A stretch of DNA of 9,145 nucleotides from an uncultured bacterium (GTDB taxonomy: Bacteria; Bacillota_I; Bacilli_A; Mycoplasmatales; Metamycoplasmataceae): the NCBI GenBank assembly GCA_929200685.1, contig CAKNAO010000024.1, positions 1 through 9,145 of the forward strand. Reading direction: 5' to 3'. The notes under the pieces are model-generated. The model was not told where the DNA came from. It saw only the letters and a list, made by a program, of their open reading frames with translations, and did not search any database. Positions 1 to 6,548 of this stretch are shown in pieces. A program made the translations under genes and the position numbers. Every line of letters begins with the position of its first letter. Position 1 is the stretch's first letter.

Positions 1-45
1 AATAGTTTTAATATTTTTATGTTCAATGTTAACATTATGATTCAT
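1..45 (-). CDS. Start of an operon gene, probably the F1-like ATPase alpha-like subunit (partial)
   Basis: Only the first 15 codons lie in the window (MNHNVNIEHKNIKTI), running off the left edge. The ATG at 45-43 follows a good Shine-Dalgarno (AGAGGA) about 7 nt upstream, which sits in the last codons of the epsilon-like gene. The gap to that gene is only 3 nt, so this is clearly the next cistron of the same operon. Fifteen residues are too few to identify a family. The alpha-like catalytic-core subunit is my positional guess, because gamma, epsilon, alpha and beta-like genes cluster in mycoplasma F1-like X0 operons. The three-helix membrane protein of the same cluster is the main alternative. 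Confidence 0.55.
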   Translation of the reverse strand, partial: MNHNVNIEHKNIKTI

Positions 46-48
46 AAA

Positions 49-474
49 TTATCCTCTTTTAGATTTGCTATCTAAAACTTTCAACATGTATAACTCAAGT
101 TTTGATTCTAAATCACCTTTTTTCATAATTTCAGTAATTGTAAGACCAATTTTTTCCTTTTTTTTCAATATTTTTACTTTATGTTTTAAATCTTTAAAAT
201 TTTGTTTTTTAATTCAATCACTCTCTAAAATATTTTTGAGTTTCAAATCTGTTCAAACACTTATATTTCCTTTATCATTTGAATTAATAATTGGAAATAA
301 TAAAAATAATTTTTTTATATTTTCATTTTTATCAACTAAAACAAGTTTTGCCGCAAAAGGAACATGAATTTCATTTTTTCTAATTCTTTTTTTATATTTT
401 GTAGTTATAAGTTGAACAATTTTTGCACTATAAGAAGTAGTTTTTTCATATGAACTCAATTCTAATTTAATCAT
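49..474 (-). CDS. F1-like ATPase epsilon-like subunit
   Basis: A 141-residue protein, close to the usual 130-140 of F1 epsilon. Residues 1-85 look like the beta-sandwich domain, with alternating hydrophobic strands such as IHVPFAAKLVLVD (36-48) and KKLFLLFPII (54-63). Residues about 92-141 are helical and lysine-rich, like the C-terminal helical hairpin. Epsilon binds the foot of the gamma rotor and can modulate ATPase activity. Trp74 and Trp87 are both TGA. I chose the ATG at 474 because AAGGGG lies just upstream; an in-frame ATG at 495 would lie inside the previous gene. The start overlaps the gamma stop by 8 nt (ATGATTAA). Sequence identity to ordinary epsilon is low, so the call rests on length, fold pattern and its place next to gamma. 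Confidence 0.6.
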
Positions 475-1309
475 TTTTTGTTCCCCTTTTAGCAAGTTGA
501 GTCATAAATATTAACTCTTCAGTATTTTTCTTTATGTTTGCTTTGTTAACCTCTTTTTGTTTTAAGTCAATTAGTTTATCAATATTTTTAATTGAATTTT
601 CATTTTTAATAAGTTTTTCTTTCAAATAATAAAAACGAGTTTCGATGATAAGAGCATGAGTAATTTTTGAGACATAAATACTAAGTAGTGTATCAATACA
701 AGAAATAATAGAAGGATAAAAAACTTGCTTTTCATTTAATATTTTTGAAGAATTTGAATATTTAATGTCAAGTTCTTCAATTGGAAAAATATTTATCCTA
801 CCTTTTGTACTTCGAGAAGAATCAAGAAGAAATGTTATTTTATCAACTTCATTTGATAAAACCATTTTAGTTAATAAATTACCAATTTTATCTTCAAGAC
901 CAGTAATTTTTTCATCAACAAAAATAGTTTCATAATTATTTTTCTTTGCAAATTTACTAGCTGCAAAACCAATACAAATTAAATAATCATTTTTATGATT
1001 ATAATTATTAAAAAGAATTTTTGAAAATTTTACTATGTTTGTAGTTAAAATTTCTTTTTCTGGAGTAATAAAAATTCAAATATTTCTAATTGGTTTAGAT
1101 TTATATTTTTTGATTTGTTTGTTTTTAATATTATATTTACTTCTAGCCAAATTAATCATTTCTTTTGAAACAAAAGCAACATCTAAAAATCTTCTTGATA
1201 TTTTATTAGCTTTTTCTAATTTTTGTAAAGTATCAAATTTAGAAATTTCAACAATTTCTTTTAATTTTTTTAAATTTTCAATTTGATTTTGTTGTTTTTG
1301 TTTATCCAT
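467..1309 (-). CDS. F1-like ATPase gamma-like subunit (central rotor shaft)
   Basis: A 280-residue protein, the usual size of F1 gamma. Residues 8-60 form a charged helix without prolines. Residues 77-185 form an alternating alpha/beta domain (for example WIFITPEKEIL at 78-88, DYLICIGFAASKF at 108-120 and ETIFVDEKI at 127-135). Residues 195-272 form a long C-terminal helix (ITHALIIETRFYYLKEKL, then NIDKLIDLKQKEVNKANI), matching the order and phrasing of the gamma C-terminal helix, where residues around AxxLIxxLxxxxNxAR are typical. The two terminal helices would form the antiparallel shaft inside an alpha3beta3 ring. Trp78 is TGA, so a standard-code reading splits the gene. The ATG at 1309 has AAAGGG upstream and lies 4 nt after the preceding stop; the far end overlaps the epsilon-like start by 8 nt. 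The beta catalytic subunit must lie beyond the left edge. Confidence 0.75.
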
Positions 1310-1313
1310 TATT

Positions 1314-2690
1314 TTACCCTTTGTATTTTGAACTTTCAAGAATTATAGTTTTATCATTCATTTTTGTTAATAATAATCCTTCATAAAGTTTAATTAATGA
1401 ACCATTATTTATTTTTTCTTCAATTAAATCTGCATAAAAATTTCTTTTTTCACCTTCAAATGGAGAAAAATGCATATTTTTAACATAATCTAAAACTAAA
1501 AATTTTTTATATTTTTTATTAGTAAACTTAATAAAATTATTTTTTAATTTTAATGAATAACCAGATACAAGAGCATAAATTTGAATTTTATAAAGTTCAT
1601 CAATTAATTCTTGATTAAATTTTTCATCATAATAAACAAATATGGCTTTAATAATTGATTTAATATCAATAGGTTCTTCTTTTTGAATTAATTTTTCATA
1701 TAAAGCAATTTCATTATAAATTGATTTTTTCTTTTTATAATAATTAGAACCATGTTCTATTTTTTCAATTATTTTTTTAATAAGTCTTTTTTTTCTTTTT
1801 GGAATATAAACATTTTTGTATGAAAATTCAATATTTGGATTTTGACCTCTAAATTTAAAACTTGAATGATTAATTTTTTTAATTTCAATTTCTTTAAAAT
1901 GACTTTCTTCAATTAAATTTTCCCTTTTAAGAGCATCTAATTCTTGTTGTTGTTTAATTTGATTCATTAAAAGTTCTTTTTGAATTTTAATTTCTTCTTC
2001 TTGTAAATTTTCTCTAAAAAGTTTAAGTTCTATTTCTTTTTCTACTTGAATTAGTTTATTTTTATTAATTTCTTCTTTTCTTTTTTTAATCTTTTCTTCT
2101 TTATCAAGCATTTCAATTTTTTTAAGTTTTATTTTTTTTTCTTTTGCTTGTTCAAAAGAATTTAATATTTTTTTCTTAGATTCTGCTATTTCATCATTAA
2201 CTTGAATTTCAAAATCAGTACTTTCTTTTTCTAATTTTGCAAGTTCTTCAAGATTAGAATTTTCAAATTTAACTTTTTTAAGTTTAATATTTTTCATTTC
2301 TTCATCAATTTTTTGATTAATTAATTTAACATTTTTTTTATGTTTAATAATAAGTTCTTTTCTTTTATTAGCAATTTTTTGTTTTGCAAGTTTAATTCTT
2401 TCTTTATTTTTTTGTTTTTCTTCTTTTAAAAATACTAAATTCTCTTTTAGTTTTTTTGTAAGTTCATTAACATCTTTTTGAAATTTAGAATCAACTTCAA
2501 CTTGTTTTTTGTGTTTTTCTTTTTCTTCTTTTTTAAGAATAATTTGAAGTTTTTTTTCTTTTTCTTTAGCTAATTTAAGATCATTTTTATATTTAGAAAT
2601 TGCTTTTTTTCTTTCTATTTTTGCTTTATTAATTTCAAATTTTGTCTTTAGTTTATTTTTAATTTGTTGTATTTTTTTATTATTAATCAT
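1314..2690 (-). CDS. Long coiled-coil protein of the F1-like X0 ATPase operon
   Basis: A 458-residue protein with no Trp or Cys. Residues 1-272 are an almost unbroken Lys/Glu/Ile/Leu-rich helix with no proline or glycine, giving a predicted coiled coil of up to about 40 nm. Residues 273-300 are a break (HSSFKFRGQNPNIEFSYKN, then a basic PKRKKR stretch). Residues 300-458 are a mostly helical globular domain ending GSLIKLYEGLLLTKMNDKTI. No signal peptide or membrane helix is visible. The ATG at 2690 has AAAGGA upstream and overlaps the stop of the 12-helix gene by 8 nt (ATGATTAA). I recognise no named family. By position it is probably the soluble unknown protein of the cluster. A stator or peripheral-stalk role linking the F1-like head to the membrane part is inference from its shape. 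Confidence 0.7.
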   Translation of the reverse strand: MINNKKIQQIKNKLKTKFEINKAKIERKKAISKYKNDLKLAKEKEKKLQIILKKEEKEKHKKQVEVDSKFQKDVNELTKKLKENLVFLKEEKQKNKERIKLAKQKIANKRKELIIKHKKNVKLINQKIDEEMKNIKLKKVKFENSNLEELAKLEKESTDFEIQVNDEIAESKKKILNSFEQAKEKKIKLKKIEMLDKEEKIKKRKEEINKNKLIQVEKEIELKLFRENLQEEEIKIQKELLMNQIKQQQELDALKRENLIEESHFKEIEIKKINHSSFKFRGQNPNIEFSYKNVYIPKRKKRLIKKIIEKIEHGSNYYKKKKSIYNEIALYEKLIQKEEPIDIKSIIKAIFVYYDEKFNQELIDELYKIQIYALVSGYSLKLKNNFIKFTNKKYKKFLVLDYVKNMHFSPFEGEKRNFYADLIEEKINNGSLIKLYEGLLLTKMNDKTIILESSKYKG

Positions 2691-4044
2691 ATTTTTCCTT
2701 TATTTTTTTATTTTGAGATAAATTTTTGTTTTTTGTTAAATTTATTAAATTAGATTTTTTTGGTATTTTTTTCTCTTTTTTATTAAAACTATTAATTAAC
2801 AATGTTGTTCTAAATCATGAAAAAGTTGTTTTAATCAATAAAGCAACTGCTGAAGATATTAATGACATATTTACTATTTCTGTTCAATTAAAAAAACTTT
2901 TTAACAAATCTCCTAATTCACCATATTGTTTTGATAATCAAGACAAGATGATTATAATAGAACAAACAAAAATAAATGAACTAATTGATAAAACTTCACT
3001 TAAACTATCATTACTTTTTTTAAAAATAATAAGTAAACACAAAATATTAGTAGAAACAATAGTCACTAATATTGTTCAATTAAAATCTAAATAAAACTTG
3101 TAATAATATTCAAAAATTAGTTTATTGATTCATAAAAATAAAAAAGAAATAGAAATAATTATTTTAAAAATTTTAAAAGATGAAAGTTCTGTATTTTTAA
3201 AAAAAGAAAAAAATGTACAAATTAAAATTAAAATTATAGGAAAAAACATAAATCATAAATTAAATTCATCAAAATTAACAAATTGATAATCTTTTATAAA
3301 TCAAAATGTAAATGGAGTAATTCAAATTGCTGATGATAAATAATATACACTATAATCTTTTTTTAAATTAAGTGCTGATTTTGAAAATTGAAATTTAATA
3401 TAAAGTCTTTGAAAAAAAGAAAAAAGAAAAATAATTGTAAGTGAAACTAAATATGTCATTTGAACATAACTATCAATATGTAACTTTTCATTTTCTCCAA
3501 AAAAAGTATGTTTTTTTAAAACAAAATCAAGTAATAATAGTCCACCTATTAATAGTAAATGATTAATAAATAAATAAATATTTTTTTTATAAAGAAATGG
3601 TTGTATTTTTCTTTCTCAAAAACCAAGACTTAAATATCAAAGAGAAAAACCACCCAATATAGGAATAAAAATATAATAGAGTACATAATAAAAGTCTATT
3701 CATTTATTAGGAACCATTTTATTTAATAAAAAAACTAGGATAGATTCATAAGAAAAAAAAGCAAGAACTCAAAAAAATGTTAAATATTTTGAATTATTTC
3801 ATGTTTCATTAAAAAAAATCATTATAGTTGAAATTAAATTAATTGTCATTAATAATAAAACTATTCAAGCCATTTTTTCCAATTGTTTTAAATTGTTTTT
3901 ATTTACTTCTGATAAAAGTAAATAAGAACATAAAAATATTGAATAAAAAACAATTAAATATTTAAAAACAAATTTAATTTTAAAATCTTTTTGAAAAATA
4001 TTGGGTTTTTTACTATTTTGAAATATAACAAGTGATTTTTCCAC
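2683..4044 (-). CDS. Twelve-helix membrane protein, candidate X0 sector of the F1-like ATPase
   Basis: A 453-residue protein seen only when TGA is read as Trp: I count 14 in-frame TGA and no TGG. By eye there are twelve hydrophobic segments, near residues 26-45, 57-78, 88-107, 113-142, 155-175, 192-212, 232-250, 257-281, 290-311, 322-342, 350-371 and 390-415, followed by a basic cytoplasmic tail (419-453). Two membrane proteins, with three and twelve helices, are a published trait of Type 2/3 mycoplasma F1-like X0 clusters, and this one fits the twelve-helix member. The start is GTG at 4044 with AAGGAG (4051-4056) 6 nt upstream; the first in-frame ATG would discard the first helix. It is the first gene of the operon. 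It shows no resemblance to F0 subunits a or c, and what it transports or moves is unknown. Confidence 0.75.
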
Positions 4045-4050
4045 TAATTT

Positions 4051-4056
4051 CTCCTT
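4051..4056 (-). promoter_or_regulatory. Ribosome binding site that fixes the GTG start of the 12-helix gene
   Basis: AAGGAG on the minus strand, with 6 nt between it and the GTG at 4044-4042. This near-perfect Shine-Dalgarno decides for GTG, because no ATG lies in a suitable place. Confidence 0.75.
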
Positions 4057-4077
4057 AAATAATTTATTTAATTATTT

Positions 4078-4125
4078 AAAATTATACTATTAATAAAAAT
4101 AAAAATTATGCTATTAATAAAAATT
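4078..4125. repeat. Two tandem 24-bp units carrying the operon promoter
   Basis: Positions 4078-4100 and 4102-4124 agree at 22 of 23 positions. The single difference falls in the -10 box: TATAAT at 4081-4086 versus CATAAT at 4105-4110, read on the minus strand. The unit length is 24 bp. The distal unit also overlaps the T-tract of the rpsO terminator. Confidence 0.7.
4081..4086 (-). promoter_or_regulatory. Promoter -10 box of the F1-like X0 ATPase operon
   Basis: A perfect TATAAT on the minus strand, predicting transcription from about 4074 and a leader of about 30 nt containing the Shine-Dalgarno. No convincing -35 box is present 16-18 bp upstream, as is common in mycoplasmas. The box lies in one copy of a tandem repeat, and the other copy carries CATAAT. 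Confidence 0.6.
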
Positions 4126-4143
4126 CACACCTATAATGTGAAT
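4119..4143 (-). terminator. Rho-independent terminator of rpsO
   Basis: On the minus strand, ATTCACA and TGTGAAT form a perfect 7-bp stem (arms 4137-4143 and 4123-4129) with a 7-nt loop, followed at once by a run of T. It begins 5 nt after the rpsO stop codon and separates rpsO from the ATPase operon promoter. Confidence 0.8.
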
Positions 4144-4147
4144 AAAT

Positions 4148-4414
4148 TTATTTTCTTAAACCTAATTTTTGAATAGTGTCTTTATATTTATTAAAATTTT
4201 CAGATTTTAAATATGTGAGTAATTTTTTTCTTTTTTCAATTTTAGCTATAAAACCTCTTTTAGAATGAAGATCTTTTTTATTAATTTTAAAATGTTTTGA
4301 TAAATCATTTATTTCATAAGTTAAAATTGCAATTTGAACAGATGTATCACCAGTATTTTTTTCACTACCACCATATTCTTTGATAATTTTTTGTTTTTGT
4401 TCTTTAGTAATCAT
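4148..4414 (-). CDS. rpsO: 30S ribosomal protein S15
   Basis: An 88-residue protein, the standard S15 length. S15 binds the central domain of 16S rRNA early in 30S assembly. Family features are clear: GDTSVQIAILTYEINDLSKH matches the conserved TG(S/D)xEVQxAxLTxxIxxLxxHF segment, KKDLHSKRGF matches the HKKDxHSRRGL motif that contacts rRNA, and the C-terminus KLGLRK matches LGLRR. I took the ATG at 4414; an in-frame GTG at 4432 would add six residues that S15 proteins lack. The Shine-Dalgarno is weak (only an A-rich AAAGAAA). It is a single-gene unit with its own promoter and terminator. Confidence 0.97.
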   Translation of the reverse strand: MITKEQKQKIIKEYGGSEKNTGDTSVQIAILTYEINDLSKHFKINKKDLHSKRGFIAKIEKRKKLLTYLKSENFNKYKDTIQKLGLRK

Positions 4415-4498
4415 AATTTTTGTTTCTTTCACAATAAACCTAGCAAAAATTAATAATTTAAACCAAGTATATTGAAATATATTGCATATATTAATGCT

Positions 4499-4529
4499 AA
4501 AAAATTATATATTATTTTAAAAATAATAT
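4499..4529 (-). terminator. Possible terminator of truB-ribF (AT-only hairpin)
   Basis: Ten-base arms (4509-4518 and 4520-4529) form a perfect but all-A/T inverted repeat, followed on the minus strand by six T at 4499-4504. It lies about 30 nt after the ribF stop. With no G or C in the stem it would be weak, and it overlaps the rpsO -10 box, so read-through into rpsO is possible. Confidence 0.35.
4504..4509 (-). promoter_or_regulatory. Predicted -10 box for rpsO
   Basis: A perfect TATAAT on the minus strand, predicting a start near 4497 and a leader of about 83 nt before the rpsO ATG at 4414. No good -35 is seen. The leader contains complementary ends TAGCA (4495-4499) and TGCTA (4441-4445) that could close a stem. 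Confidence 0.5.
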
Positions 4530-4557
4530 TAAAAATGTTTAACCAAAAATATAAAAA

Positions 4558-5358
4558 TTAAAATAATAATAAAGCTTTTTTTAAATCTTTTTCTTTAATA
4601 ATTTCATCTTTTTTTTGAGTAATAATTCTAATTTTTTTTACAAATTCTATTTTAGCTTTAAAAGGTTTATTTTTTATTAATAATTCAGGTGCAATTAATT
4701 TATTTTTTTCTTTTCCTATTAAAACAACACTTCAATATTTTATTTCTTTTACAATGAATCATGCACTATAAATACCAGTATGAGGTTTTAAATTTTTAAT
4801 TTTAAATTCTTTTCTAGCATTTAAAAAAACATTAATTGTAAAATAAAATGGAGTTAATAATTTTATTAATTCTACATCTCCAAATTCAACTGCTTCAATA
4901 AGAATTTCTGTTGAAATTTTATTTTTTTTAATTTTTTTTGTTTTAACTATTAAAGTATCAAAATCTTGTGATAAATTTTTTGAATTATATTTGGCATTTT
5001 TACCCATTTTAAAATCATGACCAACAATAAATTTATTAACATTATATTTTTCTTTTAATTGTTTAGCAAATTCTTTACCACTAATATTTTGAATTTTAGA
5101 ATTAAAATTAATAACTATTGCTTCTTCAAAACCTATATTTGCTAATTTTTGCAATCTAACATCTAATGTTTCGAATTCTTTTTTTCTTATTGATGGAAGA
5201 CTAGAAGGATTTTCAAAAAGTAAAATTGCAATTTTATATTTTAATTTTTTTGCTTCATCTAAAAGTGTTAAATGACCATTGTGAAAAGAAGCAAAAGAAC
5301 CTAAAATTAAATTTCTTTTTTTATGATCAATTTTATTTGGAAATCTTACTACTTTCAT
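4558..5358 (-). CDS. ribF: RibF-like riboflavin kinase/FMN adenylyltransferase, divergent
   Basis: A 266-residue protein; typical bifunctional RibF is about 305-315. The family makes FMN from riboflavin and FAD from FMN. The N-terminal nucleotidyltransferase domain is recognisable: GSFASFHNGH (20-29) is the GxFDGxHxGH loop, although the usual Asp is Ala, and VGHDFKMGKNAKYN (112-125) is the VGxDFxFGxxxxG motif. At the domain end, ISTEILI (148-154) replaces the usual SSTxIR and lacks its Arg. The C-terminal kinase domain (about 170-266) is short. HTGIYSAWFI (193-202) resembles the GVYAV strand, but the GRxLGFPTAN loop is missing. Trp200 and Trp209 are TGA. The ATG at 5358 has AAAGG upstream and overlaps the truB end by 26 nt, implying coupled translation. 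Function is therefore uncertain, and FAD synthesis alone or a lost activity are both possible. Confidence 0.75.
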
Positions 5359-6175
5359 CAATCAACCTTTTACATTTTTTACCAAAAAGTTTTCTTTTAA
5401 TAACTTTTTTGTTTTTAATTGTTACAATTCCAACTATTTCATTTTTCATTTCTAAAGCAAAATCACCATCTTCTAATTCAATTGTAATTTTTTTACCATC
5501 TAAAAAATTAAAAATATTATTAATTTTAAAAATTTTAATTGAAAGTAAATCTTTAATATTTATTTTTTTATCAATATCTTTAAAAGATAAATTACCTATT
5601 TTATTTCTATTCAAAAAAATCATTATAGCATCTGAATTTAATTTTTTACCAATATCATAAACTAAAGATCTTATATATGTTCCTCTTGAAACAGTGACTT
5701 CAAATTGATAAGTATTAAAATTTATTTTTTTAATATTTTTAATTTTTTTAATTTCAACTCTTACTTTTTTTAAATTTACTTTTTGTCCTTTTCTTGCTAA
5801 TTGATAAGCTTTTTGACCATTAATTTTTTTGGCTGAAAAAATTGGTGGCATTTGATTATAAAATTTTTGAAAAGATAAAATTGTTTTTTTCACTTTGTTT
5901 TCATTAGAATCAAAAAAAGTTTTTTCAATATTTCCAGTTGAATCATAAGTATTAGATTTATAGCCAAATTTAATTTTTGTAAGATAAGTTTTATAACCTT
6001 TATCAATATAATTAATTAATTTCGTATCTTCATCAGTGGCTACTAATAAAAGTCCTGTTGCCATTGGATCTAAAGTACCAGTATGACCTATTTTTTTAAT
6101 ATTATTTTTCTTTGCAAAATCTTTAATTGTTTTAAAAGAACTTTTACCTTTTTCTTTATTTATTAGAAAAAACAT
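5333..6175 (-). CDS. truB: tRNA pseudouridine(55) synthase
   Basis: A 280-residue protein. TruB converts uridine 55 in the T-loop of tRNAs to pseudouridine. The catalytic motif HTGTLDPMATGLLL (31-44) carries the nucleophile Asp36. KGYKTYL (59-65) matches the conserved KxYxxx region, QMPPIFSAKKINGQKAYQLA (108-127) the PPxxSAxKxxGxRAYxLAR motif, and VSRGTYIRSL (162-171) the SxGTYIRSL motif. The last 60 or so residues probably form the small C-terminal PUA-like domain, which is poorly conserved. There is no Trp. The ATG at 6175 has no Shine-Dalgarno, but a perfect -10 box ends exactly 6 nt before it, suggesting a leaderless mRNA. It is the first gene of truB-ribF and lies directly after a tRNA cluster whose products are its substrates. 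Confidence 0.95.
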   Translation of the reverse strand: MFFLINKEKGKSSFKTIKDFAKKNNIKKIGHTGTLDPMATGLLLVATDEDTKLINYIDKGYKTYLTKIKFGYKSNTYDSTGNIEKTFFDSNENKVKKTILSFQKFYNQMPPIFSAKKINGQKAYQLARKGQKVNLKKVRVEIKKIKNIKKINFNTYQFEVTVSRGTYIRSLVYDIGKKLNSDAIMIFLNRNKIGNLSFKDIDKKINIKDLLSIKIFKINNIFNFLDGKKITIELEDGDFALEMKNEIVGIVTIKNKKVIKRKLFGKKCKRLIDESSKISK

Positions 6176-6181
6176 AAATTA

Positions 6182-6187
6182 ATTATA
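6182..6187 (-). promoter_or_regulatory. truB promoter -10 box placing the start at the ATG (leaderless)
   Basis: TATAAT on the minus strand, then six bases (TAATTT), then the truB ATG at 6175. With the usual 6-7 nt from -10 box to first transcribed base, the mRNA would begin at or next to the A of ATG. No Shine-Dalgarno or convincing -35 is visible. Confidence 0.55.
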
Positions 6188-6256
6188 AAAGAAAAATATG
6201 AAATTAAAAGATATTATTAACTTGTATAAATTATTAAATTTAATTAATTTTAAATT

Positions 6257-6278
6257 AAAAAATGCCCTATAAGGACAT
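6257..6278 (-). terminator. Rho-independent terminator of the tRNA cluster
   Basis: On the minus strand, ATGTCC and GGGCAT form a 6-bp stem (one G-U pair) with a 5-nt loop, followed by six T. It lies about 27 nt past the 3' end of tRNA-Leu. Confidence 0.85.
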
Positions 6279-6304
6279 CTGTTAATTTGGCATAAAATTA
6301 CATA

Positions 6305-6388
6305 TGGTGCGCAAGGCGGGACTTGAACCCGCACTCCAAAGGAACTAGTGCCTAAAACTAGCGTGTCTGCCAATTCCACCACTTGCGC
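6305..6388 (-). tRNA. trnL: tRNA-Leu(UAG)
   Basis: 84 nt. The acceptor GCGCAAG pairs with CTTGCGC, with discriminator A and encoded CCA. The anticodon stem CTAGT/ACTAG encloses loop TTTAGGC, giving anticodon UAG, which with an unmodified wobble U could read all CUN codons. The extra length is the variable arm expected of a class II leucine tRNA. Last gene of the six-tRNA cluster, 2 nt after tRNA-Lys. Confidence 0.95.
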
Positions 6389-6390
6389 TT

Positions 6391-6466
6391 TGGTACGCTG
6401 TAGAGGATTTGAACCTCTGACCAATTGGTTAAAAGCCAACTGCTCTACCGACTGAGCTAACAGCGC
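6391..6466 (-). tRNA. trnK: tRNA-Lys(UUU)
   Basis: 76 nt with encoded CCA. The anticodon loop CTTTTAA in stem GTTGG/CCAAT gives UUU. The T-arm has GGTTCAAATCC. The acceptor is GCGCTGT with ACAGCGT, so the first pair is G1-U72 rather than G-C. It lies 2 nt from each neighbour. Confidence 0.95.
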
Positions 6467-6468
6467 AC

Positions 6469-6544
6469 TGGTGCTGGTTATAAGATTCGAACTTACGACC
6501 TACGGTTTACAAGACCGTTGCTCTACCAGCTGAGCTAAACCAGC
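6469..6544 (-). tRNA. trnT: tRNA-Thr(UGU)
   Basis: 76 nt with encoded CCA and discriminator A. The acceptor GCTGGTT pairs with AACCAGC. The anticodon stem ACGGT/ACCGT with loop CTTGTAA gives UGU. D-arm AGCTCAGCTGGTAGAGC and T-loop TTCGAAT are standard. Confidence 0.95.
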
Positions 6545-6548
6545 AAAA

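Noticed and set aside
2726..3094. A 122-codon plus-strand frame rich in hydrophobic and polar residues
   Set aside because: It is antisense to the 12-helix membrane gene, which is open for 453 codons under code 4 and has a Shine-Dalgarno and operon context. The plus-strand frame has none of these.
1..4044. Calling the left operon the ordinary F1F0 ATP synthase
   Set aside because: The standard operon has a, c, b, delta genes ahead of alpha-gamma-beta-epsilon. Here gamma and epsilon come before the next subunit and the membrane protein has twelve helices, with no c-like hairpin.
1..4044. Assigning the operon to a gliding motor
   Set aside because: Only Type 3 clusters have been tied to gliding, the type cannot be decided here, and no gliding adhesin or leg protein genes are in the window.
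5333..5400. FMN riboswitch upstream of ribF
   Set aside because: ribF starts inside truB, so no untranslated leader exists to hold one, and no RFN-like conserved blocks are seen.
5226..5660. A 144-codon plus-strand frame across the truB/ribF junction
   Set aside because: It lies antisense to two genes with clear family motifs, has no ribosome binding site, and its hydrophobicity reflects complementary Lys/Asn-rich codons.
6179..6439. A minus-strand frame of 86 codons over the tRNA-Leu and tRNA-Lys genes
   Set aside because: It is a translation of structural tRNA sequence and has no protein-like context.
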